From: Polaromonas sp. A23
Lineage (GTDB): Bacteria; Pseudomonadota; Gammaproteobacteria; Burkholderiales; Burkholderiaceae_C
Direction of reading: 5' to 3'
NCBI RefSeq assembly: GCF_002001015.1
Contig: NZ_MUNO01000045.1
Location: forward strand, 62,001 to 126,000
Length of the DNA: 64,000 nucleotides
Below, piece after piece: positions 33,136 through 39,852 of the stretch. Both the position numbers and the translations under genes were made by a program. A model generated the notes under the pieces. That model was given only the letters and a program-made list of their open reading frames with translations. It did no database searches and was not told where the DNA came from. Each line of letters opens with the position of its first letter. Position 1 is the first letter of the stretch.

Positions 33136-33525
33136 TTAGAACGCATCTTTGAACACATGTTCAATTCCTCGTGTGCCACTCTGGCTGCAGGAGTACCACC
33201 GAGTGTCGTTGAATGAACAGCTGCCGCCAAGATTATCTGTCGTGAAGTGACACCGAACGAACTCACACTCGACGAACTTGCAGCCTGCAAACGACGTCCC
33301 GCGGAATGTGCAGTCGGTGAACTTGACACCGACGAAGACTGCCATGTTGAACAGGCCCCAGTACCACTCACAATGCGCGAACTTACAGCTGAGAAACGCA
33401 GAGTCAATGCTGCCGCCTTCTTCATTGAGTCCCGTAAAGGTGCAATACCAAAAGGAGTTCTCCTCCCATCCTGTTGTGGAGGGAAGCGTCCGGTCGAAGG
33501 TTTGTGAGTCAATCTGCACTTGCAC
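33136..33525 (-). CDS. Cassette gene: pentapeptide-repeat-like, Cys-rich protein
   Basis: 129 residues, start taken as the GTG at 33525, just inside the cassette after the core site. From about residue 25 Cys/Phe recur at 5-residue spacing: FWYCTF, SCKFAHCEW, DCTF, GCKFVECEFVRCHF (Cys 82, 87, 92) and GSCSF. This is a pentapeptide-like beta-helix with Cys in a repeated slot. Such proteins may bind DNA gyrase or act as structural scaffolds; no function is claimed. The high Cys content is unusual for the class. Confidence 0.6.
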   Translation of the reverse strand: MQVQIDSQTFDRTLPSTTGWEENSFWYCTFTGLNEEGGSIDSAFLSCKFAHCEWYWGLFNMAVFVGVKFTDCTFRGTSFAGCKFVECEFVRCHFTTDNLGGSCSFNDTRWYSCSQSGTRGIEHVFKDAF

Positions 33526-33650
33526 TCTAACGTTTGAGCTGAGCGGACCCCGCCGGGTTGGCGCTTGGGCCGCGAGGCCGATGATAGACAGCACGGCCTC
33601 GCGGCCCAAGCGCCAAGCCGGTGGAGGTCCGCTCGAGCGAAGGGTTAGGC
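33525..33650 (-). repeat. attC-like site 2, long palindromic type
   Basis: 126 bases between CTCTAAC (33525-33531) and GTTAGGC (33644-33650; an exact core). The interior is a long imperfect palindrome: GGACCCCGCCGGGTTGGCGC, TTGGGCCGCGAGGCC..., mirrored by ...GGCCTCGCGGCCCAAGCGCC, GGTGGAGGTCC. It differs in sequence from sites 1 and 4-6, so its cassette came from another integron type. Confidence 0.8.
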
Positions 33651-34610
33651 CTCTCCGCGCCCAACGTAGAGACTCTCGAAGGTTGATGGAATGGCCGCCA
33701 GTTCCGCCTGGAGGTACGGCACTTGGGAGATGGATTCCAACCAGGCAAGGTAGACATCTTCTGTGAAGTGCTCTCTAGCCACCGCAAGGGCGCCTTCCCG
33801 TGAAGAACGCGGAACGAAGGAGTCGACAGGCTCCGCGCCCGACTGGTCTGAGGTGGCCAACTCGGCCCTCAAGCAATGGGACCATTCCCACCCAACCGAT
33901 GGATGCGCTTCGATCTGGAGTTCGGACGGCCAGCGGACGATACCGCGAAGGAGTTCGTTAGAGCCGACAAGCCAAACGAGAACCTGGGCACGCCAATGAG
34001 GCGAGCGGATGGCGAGCACCGACGCGAACCAACTGGGAACCAACGAGGGTGGCAGGTACTTCAAGCATAGATACATTGATGCGCTGAAGTCGCCGCAGGC
34101 ATCCCACCAGCACCAGACTTGGTTGGGGTTGTTGTTTGATCGGTGGAGCATGCTACCGACGACAACATCTTCTCCGTTCCAACAGCGCGGATCCATCATG
34201 CAGCGGCCCAAGGTGTTCAGTATGTCGCCGTGGAACTCCTTGTATGGCGGTGTGTGAATGCCGTTCGGATAGATGGCCAAGAACCCAGTGATCAGCGATT
34301 CAAGCAGGGAACTGACGAAGTTTTCGTGGCTGCGGGGAAGCAACTGACCCAAGAGATAGTGATACCAGTCATGCCACTCGGCGTGAGGTCCGAAGGAACT
34401 CGTGCCGGAGGCGATCTCCTGGAGCGGTTCTTGGAGTTCCCAGGCTGTCAGACTCCCGACGTCGCCCATCAATTCGTGGAACATGCGGCGCTCGTCGCCC
34501 ATGAACCATGCCTCACCCATCGGGGAGCTGGGCTGCCTGAAGTGTGAGCGGAGTCTTGCTAGAGCTGCGGAATCGATCCCGATCCCGGGGTGCCAAGCGA
34601 ACTGTTGCAC
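33645..34610 (-). CDS. Cassette gene: hypothetical Trp-rich protein
   Basis: 321 residues from the GTG at 34610, about a dozen bases inside the cassette from the core; the open frame starts within the attC and is too long. Rich in Trp, His and Cys: ELMGDVGSLTAWELQEPLQEI, HAEWHDWYHYLLGQLLPRSHENFVSSLLESLI, WCWWDACGDF, WHPGIG. No family recognised; helical prediction from the pattern. The stop lies in the core of site 2. Confidence 0.65.
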   Translation of the reverse strand: MQQFAWHPGIGIDSAALARLRSHFRQPSSPMGEAWFMGDERRMFHELMGDVGSLTAWELQEPLQEIASGTSSFGPHAEWHDWYHYLLGQLLPRSHENFVSSLLESLITGFLAIYPNGIHTPPYKEFHGDILNTLGRCMMDPRCWNGEDVVVGSMLHRSNNNPNQVWCWWDACGDFSASMYLCLKYLPPSLVPSWFASVLAIRSPHWRAQVLVWLVGSNELLRGIVRWPSELQIEAHPSVGWEWSHCLRAELATSDQSGAEPVDSFVPRSSREGALAVAREHFTEDVYLAWLESISQVPYLQAELAAIPSTFESLYVGRGEA

Positions 34611-34616
34611 TGAGAG

Positions 34617-34703
34617 GCCTAACGTTGGAGGCAACCGGACCAAAACACTTGCAGCGAAGCCGCCTCCTGCAGTTGCGGGTCCGTGTTGGTCGACCAGTTA
34701 AAC
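34617..34703 (-). repeat. attC-like site 1
   Basis: Plus-strand ends GCCTAAC (34617-34623; reverse complement GTTAGGC) and GTTAAAC (34697-34703; reverse complement GTTTAAC): both exact core sites. Interior ACCGGACCAAAACAC, CAGCGAAGCCGCC, GTTGCGGGTCCGTGTTGG, related to sites 4-6. 87 bases. The 34698 gene stop lies in the core. Confidence 0.9.
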
Positions 34704-35006
34704 CGCTTGTTCATACACAAGAAGGTCATCTCGGAACACCTTTGCTTCATGATACGGAAAAATGTGATTTCCGCAGTGTTCAGTGAACACCGCGATGGCC
34801 CTCTTCGCTTCGCATACGACAAAGACCGCGTACTTAAACTGGACCGTTGAGCCGTCCATTAACTCAACGCGCAAAGTCCCATGAGGGAACTCAAACCAAG
34901 GGCGCACCTTCGCCAGAACATCCGTCTCCGACTTCCCGAAGTAGGCGGCCAACTCCGACACCCATTCGCGTTCGATCTGCTGTGCGTGCGTCGGAACTGG
35001 ATACAT
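34698..35006 (-). CDS. Cassette gene: small hypothetical protein
   Basis: 102 residues. MYPVPTHAQQIEREWVSELAAYFGKSETDVLAKVRPWFEFPHGTLRVELMDGSTVQFKYAVFVVCEAKRAIAVFTEHCGNHIFPYHE... begins with a helical part followed by a beta-rich part; no family recognised. First ORF of the cassette array (5' end in its own orientation), 3 bases from a core-like GTTAAAC. Stop codon is in site 1. Confidence 0.65.
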   Translation of the reverse strand: MYPVPTHAQQIEREWVSELAAYFGKSETDVLAKVRPWFEFPHGTLRVELMDGSTVQFKYAVFVVCEAKRAIAVFTEHCGNHIFPYHEAKVFRDDLLVYEQAV

Positions 35007-35009
35007 GCG

Positions 35010-35070
35010 GTTTAACGTAATGTAGACCGCAAGCCCTGCGGTATAACTTGGCTGCTGCGGTATAACCTGG
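35010..35070 (-). other. Candidate attI-like region at the head of the cassette array
   Basis: A core GTTTAAC (35010-35016 plus strand) lies just before the first cassette ORF. Upstream of it are two direct copies of CTGCGGTATAAC-C/T-TGG, at 35036-35051 and 35055-35070, 19 bases apart. Integron attI sites contain a simple core site and two direct-repeat integrase sites, so this could be the attachment point; no integrase is present to support it. Confidence 0.45.
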
Positions 35071-35262
35071 ACAGGTTTATCACTGCCAAGTCCTTGTCAG
35101 CTAAAGAGTTTCTGCACATTGCGGCTTCCAGTCAGGTCGATAAAATAGACACCAAACACCGCAGATCATAGGCGTGAAACCGGCGCACTTCCATCCTGCA
35201 AATGCAGGAGTATCCGGATAAATAACGCCAGCCACGTGCAGGCGCCACACCAAACAATCATC

Positions 35263-36267
35263 ATGAACAACAAACCCAAGACGGAAACACCTGCCGTTTC
35301 CCGGCCCCGCCCCACCCACCTCCACACTCACACCTTCCACGGCCTGGCACCGGGCCCGAAGCTTCTGGTTCTGGGCGCCGTTCACGGCAACGAAGTGTGC
35401 GGCGCAAAAGCCATCACGCAACTGCTGCAAGACATCGACAACGGCCAGCTCAGCATCGAACGCGGCACGGTGACCTTTGTGCCCGTCACCAACCCGTTGG
35501 CCTACCAGCTCAAGCAGCGCACCGGTGACCGCAACCTGAACCGCAACATGGCGCCAAGTGCGATTCCGCAGGATTTTGAGGACCGCATCGCCAATGTGTT
35601 GTGTCCGCTGCTGGATGCGCATGATGTGTTGCTGGACCTGCACTCTTTCCATACCGGTGGCAGTCCGTTTGTGATGATTGGCCCGCAGAACAACAGCGGC
35701 TCTCTCGAACCCTTCAACAAAGCTGTAGAAGAAATGCAGCTGGCCCTGTGCACCGGTGCGCCGCGCATTGTGGAAGGCTGGCTGGACACTTATGCGCGCG
35801 GTGTGCAGCGGCGTGCTGCGGTTCCGGTGCCCGCTGGCTCGGCGCGTGCGCAGACGCTGGTGACCAACCCGAACTACGGCGTGGGCACCACCGAATACAT
35901 GCGTTCACGCGGTGGCTACGGCGTAACGCTGGAATGTGGCCAGCATGACGATCCGCAGGGCGCGCAGGTGGCGCGGCATGCGATTTTGCAGACGCTGGCG
36001 TTGTTGGGCATGGTGTCGCAGCCGGTGGAAACCTCAACTACCGAGCGCGAGATTTTGCGCCTGGTGGATGTGACGGACCGTGAACACGCAGGCGACAGCT
36101 TCACGCGCGAGTGGCGCAGCTTTGATGCGGTGAAAGCCGGCGAGGTGATTGGCACACGCTACAGCGGTGCCGAGGTGAAGGCGCCGCATGACGGCTTTGT
36201 GGTGTTCCCCAACCCGCGCGCCGAGCCAGGGCAAGAATGGTTTTACATGGCGAAGCGACGGCCATAA
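35263..36267 (+). CDS. Succinylglutamate desuccinylase/aspartoacylase-family (M14-like) zinc hydrolase
   Basis: 334 residues from the ATG at 35263 (MNNKPKTETPAV). Metal and substrate motifs: LGAVHGNEVCG (H-G-N-E; zinc His and Glu), GDRNLNRNM (R-x-L-N-R), and DLHSFHTGGSP (D-L-H with the second zinc His). Family members deacylate N-acyl amino acids or trim peptide amides. Substrate unknown. Lies beside the cassette array; msrA is convergent. Confidence 0.82.
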   Translation: MNNKPKTETPAVSRPRPTHLHTHTFHGLAPGPKLLVLGAVHGNEVCGAKAITQLLQDIDNGQLSIERGTVTFVPVTNPLAYQLKQRTGDRNLNRNMAPSAIPQDFEDRIANVLCPLLDAHDVLLDLHSFHTGGSPFVMIGPQNNSGSLEPFNKAVEEMQLALCTGAPRIVEGWLDTYARGVQRRAAVPVPAGSARAQTLVTNPNYGVGTTEYMRSRGGYGVTLECGQHDDPQGAQVARHAILQTLALLGMVSQPVETSTTEREILRLVDVTDREHAGDSFTREWRSFDAVKAGEVIGTRYSGAEVKAPHDGFVVFPNPRAEPGQEWFYMAKRRP

Positions 36268-36276
36268 GGGGCATGG

Positions 36277-36297
36277 ATCCCGGATCAAGTCCGGGAT
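36277..36297. terminator. Inverted repeat between convergent genes, possible bidirectional terminator
   Basis: ATCCCGGA (36277-36284) pairs perfectly with TCCGGGAT (36290-36297) over TCAAG. No T run. Flanking sequence is of the common REP type CCCGGATCAAGTCCGGGATG; it lies between two convergent genes. Confidence 0.5.
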
Positions 36298-36315
36298 GAC
36301 GGCAAGGCCGCGCGT

Positions 36316-36876
36316 TCACGCCTTGGCGTACTCCGAAAACGTCTTGCGAAACTTCGCCACCTTGGGGCCGGCCACCGCCATGCAATACCCCTGGTTGGGG
36401 TTCTTTTCGAAAAAGTCCTGGTGGTACTCCTCAGCCGCTGAGTAGTTAGCCACCGGCAGCACTTCGGTCACCACCGGTTTGCCGAAAAGCTTTTGATCAT
36501 TCAACTCGCGAACAATGTCCTCGGCCATCTGCTTTTGCTCGGGCGTTGAGTAATAGATACCGCTGCGGTATTGCGTGCCACTGTCGTTGCCCTGGCGATT
36601 CAGCGTGGTGGGGTCGTGAATGACAAAGAAGATCTCAAGAATCGCCCGCAGGCTGATCTGCGCCGGGTCATACACCAGCTTGACGACCTCGTTGTGCCCT
36701 GTTGTGCCGGTACACACCTGCTCGTAAGTGGGTTTGTTGACGTGGCCGTTGCTGTAGCCCGACTCGACGTCGGTGATACCGCGCACCTGCACAAACACGG
36801 CTTCGGTGCACCAGAAGCAGCCGCCGCCCAGGATGATGGTTTCCAGCCCCGCGCCCGTAAACTTGCCTTGTTCCAT
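36316..36876 (-). CDS. msrA: Peptide methionine sulfoxide reductase MsrA
   Basis: Repairs S-methionine sulfoxide in proteins. 186 residues. Catalytic loop GGGCFWCTEAVF with Cys20; then GVESGYSNGHVNKPTYEQVCTGTTGHNEVVKL and DPTTLNRQGNDSGTQYRSGIYY, the family hallmarks, and resolving Cys in GYCMAVAGPK near the C-terminus. Start ATG at 36876. Confidence 0.95.
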   Translation of the reverse strand: MEQGKFTGAGLETIILGGGCFWCTEAVFVQVRGITDVESGYSNGHVNKPTYEQVCTGTTGHNEVVKLVYDPAQISLRAILEIFFVIHDPTTLNRQGNDSGTQYRSGIYYSTPEQKQMAEDIVRELNDQKLFGKPVVTEVLPVANYSAAEEYHQDFFEKNPNQGYCMAVAGPKVAKFRKTFSEYAKA

Positions 36877-37023
36877 GAGTCTTCCTTTTCCATTCAGCGA
36901 TCAAACGCAGATCATCGGGGAAAAATGCCTTGCAACCCGCCAACACCCGGAAAACCCCTTTGAGGGCCCCAAAAGGGCCCGTAGAGGCATTTTGGAAGAT
37001 TTGTAGTGCCAAATCGGCCATTT

Positions 37024-37064
37024 GCCCTTATTGTACGGGCGCAAGCAGCTATTAATTTGAGAGC
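37024..37064 (-). repeat. Dispersed double-hairpin repeat, copy 4 (5' of YdcF-like gene)
   Basis: On the minus strand: GCTCTCAAATTAATAGCTG, CTTGCGCCCG, then AATAAGGGC. It lies immediately before the ribosome site of the gene at 37073 and so is in its leader. Confidence 0.75.
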
Positions 37065-37072
37065 AGATTTCA

Positions 37073-37846
37073 ATGATTCCTTTGGGTGAACTCAAACCGG
37101 TTTTGACCACACTGCTGCTGCCGCCGGCTTCCCCGCTGTTGCTGGTGTTCTTCGGGCTGCTGCTGGTGGCCAGAAAAAAAGCCGCCGGGCTGGTGCTGAT
37201 TTTCCTGGCAGCCGCCGCGCTGTGGCTGCTGAGCTGCCATGGGGTAGCGGTGTGGCTGGCCCACAACCTCCTGCCTCAGCACCCGCCGGTGATCGCGGCC
37301 GCATTGAAGACCGGCGGTGTGCAGGCCATTGTGGTGCTGGGCGGTGGCGTGCACCCGGTGGCGCCGGAATATGGCGAGCCGCAGGCCTCGCCGGCGGCGG
37401 CAATGCGCCTGCGTTATGGCGTCTGGCTGTCAAGGCAAAGCGGGCTGCCGGTGGCTTTTGCCGGTGGGCTGGGCTGGGGCGCGGCCGACGGGCAGGTCAT
37501 CAGCGAGGGCGAAGTCGCGCGGCGCGCGGCCCAGCAAGACTACGGGCTGGCCTTGCGCTGGGTCGACACCCAGTCGCGCGACACGATGGAAAACGCCCAG
37601 TTCCTGAAACCGTTGATGGAAAAAGACAAAGTGCTGCGAATTGCCCTGGTGACTCACGCCTGGCACATGCCGCGCTCGGTGCGCGCTTTTGAGCGGGCTG
37701 GCTTTATCGTCACACCCGCACCTATGGGCTTTGTATTGCCCAGCCGCAATGGCGTGTTGCTATGGACACCTTCAACCGACGGACTGAGCACTTCTCAGCT
37801 CATATTGAAGGAGTGGCTGGGCCTGCTCGTCCAGCGCTTTACCTGA
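37073..37846 (+). CDS. YdcF/ElyC-family (DUF218) membrane protein
   Basis: 257 residues. Two N-terminal hydrophobic helices (about 10-32, 38-55) then the DUF218 core: IVVLGGGVHPVAPEYGEPQASPAAAMRLRYGVWLSRQSGLPVAFAGG, AQQDYGLALRWVDTQSRDTMENAQFL, and VTHAWHMPRSVRAFERAGF. In this family ElyC is linked to envelope integrity and undecaprenyl-phosphate carrier metabolism; YdcF binds SAM. Exact role here unknown. Confidence 0.85.
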   Translation: MIPLGELKPVLTTLLLPPASPLLLVFFGLLLVARKKAAGLVLIFLAAAALWLLSCHGVAVWLAHNLLPQHPPVIAAALKTGGVQAIVVLGGGVHPVAPEYGEPQASPAAAMRLRYGVWLSRQSGLPVAFAGGLGWGAADGQVISEGEVARRAAQQDYGLALRWVDTQSRDTMENAQFLKPLMEKDKVLRIALVTHAWHMPRSVRAFERAGFIVTPAPMGFVLPSRNGVLLWTPSTDGLSTSQLILKEWLGLLVQRFT

Positions 37847-37924
37847 GCTTTACCCGGCCGCAAGCCCTGCCCAAGCTGCCCACAGGATAGTGGCGGCTTG
37901 ACGGACAAGTGGCGAATCGCTACA

Positions 37925-37946
37925 TTACTAACCAGTCAGTCAGTAA
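37925..37946. promoter_or_regulatory. Possible TetR operator
   Basis: TTACT and AGTAA arms with an ACC-AGTCAGTC interior, incomplete symmetry, ending 3 bases before the tetR ATG. TetR operators are often of this ACT...AGT type, so autorepression is plausible; low confidence. Confidence 0.35.
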
Positions 37947-37948
37947 AA

Positions 37949-38635
37949 ATGTCCATTTCCAAATTCATCTCCGCCCAAACAGCCACGCTGTCCGCCAAAC
38001 GCGAGCGCCGCAAAGAGGCTCGCCCGGGCGAACTGCTGGACGCCGCGCTGGACCTTTTTGTTGAAAAAGGCTTTGCCGGCACGCGCGCCGAAGAAGTGGC
38101 CGCTCGCGCCGGTGTGTCCAAAGGCACGCTGTTTCTTTACTTCCAGAGCAAGGAAGAGCTGTTCAAAGCCGTGGTGCGCGAGAACATTTCCGGGCGCTTC
38201 AAGGAATGGAACGACGAATTCGAGGCCTTCGAAGGCACCGCCGCCGAAATGCTGGCCTATTGCATGAATGTCTGGTGGGAACGCGTGGGCGCCACCCGGG
38301 CTTCCGGCATCACCAAACTGATGATGAGCGAAGCCGGTAACTTTCCGGAAATTGCGGCGTTCTATCAGCAAGAGGTCATCCAGCCTGGGCAGGCGCTGAT
38401 TCGCCGCATCATGCAGCGCGGCATAGACCGCGGCGAGTTCCGGCCCCTGGACCTGGACTATGCAATTTACAGTGTGATTGCACCCATGATCTTCCTGATC
38501 CTCTCCAAACACTCCACCGGCACCTGCGGAGACCCCAGCCTGCCGGGCAATGCTGAAAAATACGTCACTACCCAGGTAGACACCATTCTTCGCGGAATCT
38601 GTGTCGCCCCCTCCCCCACCAAGGCGCAAAAATGA
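37949..38635 (+). CDS. TetR/AcrR-family transcriptional regulator
   Basis: 228 residues from the ATG at 37949. N-terminal helix-turn-helix about 30-75: [44 protein letters not shown], followed by a ligand domain of the TetR C-terminal type with [22 protein letters not shown]. It overlaps the adaptor gene by 4 bases (ATGA), so it most probably controls the efflux genes after it. The inducer is unknown. Confidence 0.9.
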   Translation: MSISKFISAQTATLSAKRERRKEARPGELLDAALDLFVEKGFAGTRAEEVAARAGVSKGTLFLYFQSKEELFKAVVRENISGRFKEWNDEFEAFEGTAAEMLAYCMNVWWERVGATRASGITKLMMSEAGNFPEIAAFYQQEVIQPGQALIRRIMQRGIDRGEFRPLDLDYAIYSVIAPMIFLILSKHSTGTCGDPSLPGNAEKYVTTQVDTILRGICVAPSPTKAQK

Positions 38636-39846
38636 AACGCTGGATCAAATGGGTCATCGTCGCTGCTGTTCTGCTGGTGCTGGCCACCGCTGTGTTGGGT
38701 GCGCTTTCTGCGCGCAAAAACCAGCAGGCCGCGTTGGCCGCCGCCACGGCCACCAAAGCGCAAATGCTGATAGAACTGGCCGCCACAGATGTTGTGCAGG
38801 CAAAGACCATGGAGCTCAGCCAGGGCCTGCCGGTGTCGGGTGCGCTCAAGGCCGTCAACTCGGCTTTCGTGAAGGCCAGGGTGGCCGGCGAGCTGCAGGG
38901 CTTGACGGTGCGCGAAGGCGACTCCGTCAAGGCCGGCCAGGTGCTGGCGCGCATTGATGCCAGCGAGTACAAGTCACGCGTGCAGCAGGCCCAGGAACAG
39001 GCCGACTCGGCCAAGGCGCAAGCCGAAGTGGTGCAGCGCCAGTACGACAACAACAAGGCGCTGGTTGACCAGGGCTTTATCTCCAAAACAGCACTCGACA
39101 CCTCGCTGGCCAACCTGAATGCGGCCAAATCCACCCACAAGGCGGCCTTGGCCGCGGCCGACGTGGCCAAAAAATCGCTGGACGACACGGTGCTGCGCGC
39201 CCCGCTGACAGGCCAGGTTGCGCAGCGCCTGGCCCAGCCTGGTGAACGCGTGGGTGTGGACGCCAAGGTGCTTGAAATTGTGGACCTGAGCCGGCTTGAG
39301 CTCGAGGCCAGCCTGAGCGCAGCCGACGCGCTGGCAGTGCGGCCCGGCCAGACCGCCGTGCTGCAGATTGAAGGCAGCAAACAAACCGTCAATGCCACCG
39401 TGGCCCGCGTCAACCCCAGTGCCCAGGGCGGCAGCCGCAGCGTGCTGGTTTACCTGAGCGTGGACAACCCTGACGGCCAGACCGGTCTGCGACAAGGCCT
39501 GTTTGCGCAAGGCACGCTGGGCACCACTCGCGTTTCTGCGCTGGCCGTGCCGCTGAGCGCGGTGCGCACCGACAAGCCCGCGCCTTATGTGCAAGTGGTC
39601 GAGAACAACCAGGTGGCGCACAAGCCGGTGGAGCCGGGCATGCGTGCCAGCAGCGCCAATGGCGGCAGCGCCATGGTGGCCGTCAAGGGCCTGGCCGAAA
39701 ACACGGTCGTCATCACCGGCTCGGTGGGCGCCCTGCGCGAAGGCACGGCAGTGAAGTTCACGCAGCCACCCGCATGGGCTGCCCAGGCCTCCGCGCCTGC
39801 CGCTGCGCCCGCAGTGTCAGCCTCTTCCGCCAAAACTGCTCCTTAA
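38632..39846 (+). CDS. RND efflux periplasmic adaptor (HlyD/AcrA family)
   Basis: 404 residues. N-terminal membrane helix (about 7-25) with no lipobox Cys. Barrel-sandwich/lipoyl halves (about 70-110: [41 protein letters not shown]; and about 180-215), a coiled-coil hairpin (about 115-175), then a beta barrel. The tail is an Ala/Pro-rich stretch. It links the RND pump to an outer-membrane channel. Followed 6 bases later by the pump gene. Confidence 0.9.
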   Translation: MKRWIKWVIVAAVLLVLATAVLGALSARKNQQAALAAATATKAQMLIELAATDVVQAKTMELSQGLPVSGALKAVNSAFVKARVAGELQGLTVREGDSVKAGQVLARIDASEYKSRVQQAQEQADSAKAQAEVVQRQYDNNKALVDQGFISKTALDTSLANLNAAKSTHKAALAAADVAKKSLDDTVLRAPLTGQVAQRLAQPGERVGVDAKVLEIVDLSRLELEASLSAADALAVRPGQTAVLQIEGSKQTVNATVARVNPSAQGGSRSVLVYLSVDNPDGQTGLRQGLFAQGTLGTTRVSALAVPLSAVRTDKPAPYVQVVENNQVAHKPVEPGMRASSANGGSAMVAVKGLAENTVVITGSVGALREGTAVKFTQPPAWAAQASAPAAAPAVSASSAKTAP

Positions 39847-39852
39847 GCTGGT

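Noticed and set aside
35036..35070. CRISPR-like direct repeats
   Set aside because: Only two 16-base copies 19 bases apart, no further units or cas genes; explained better as possible attI repeats.
27284..36315. Integron integrase gene
   Set aside because: No tyrosine recombinase motif is seen in any frame of the region; the nearby genes are a hydrolase and small accessory proteins.
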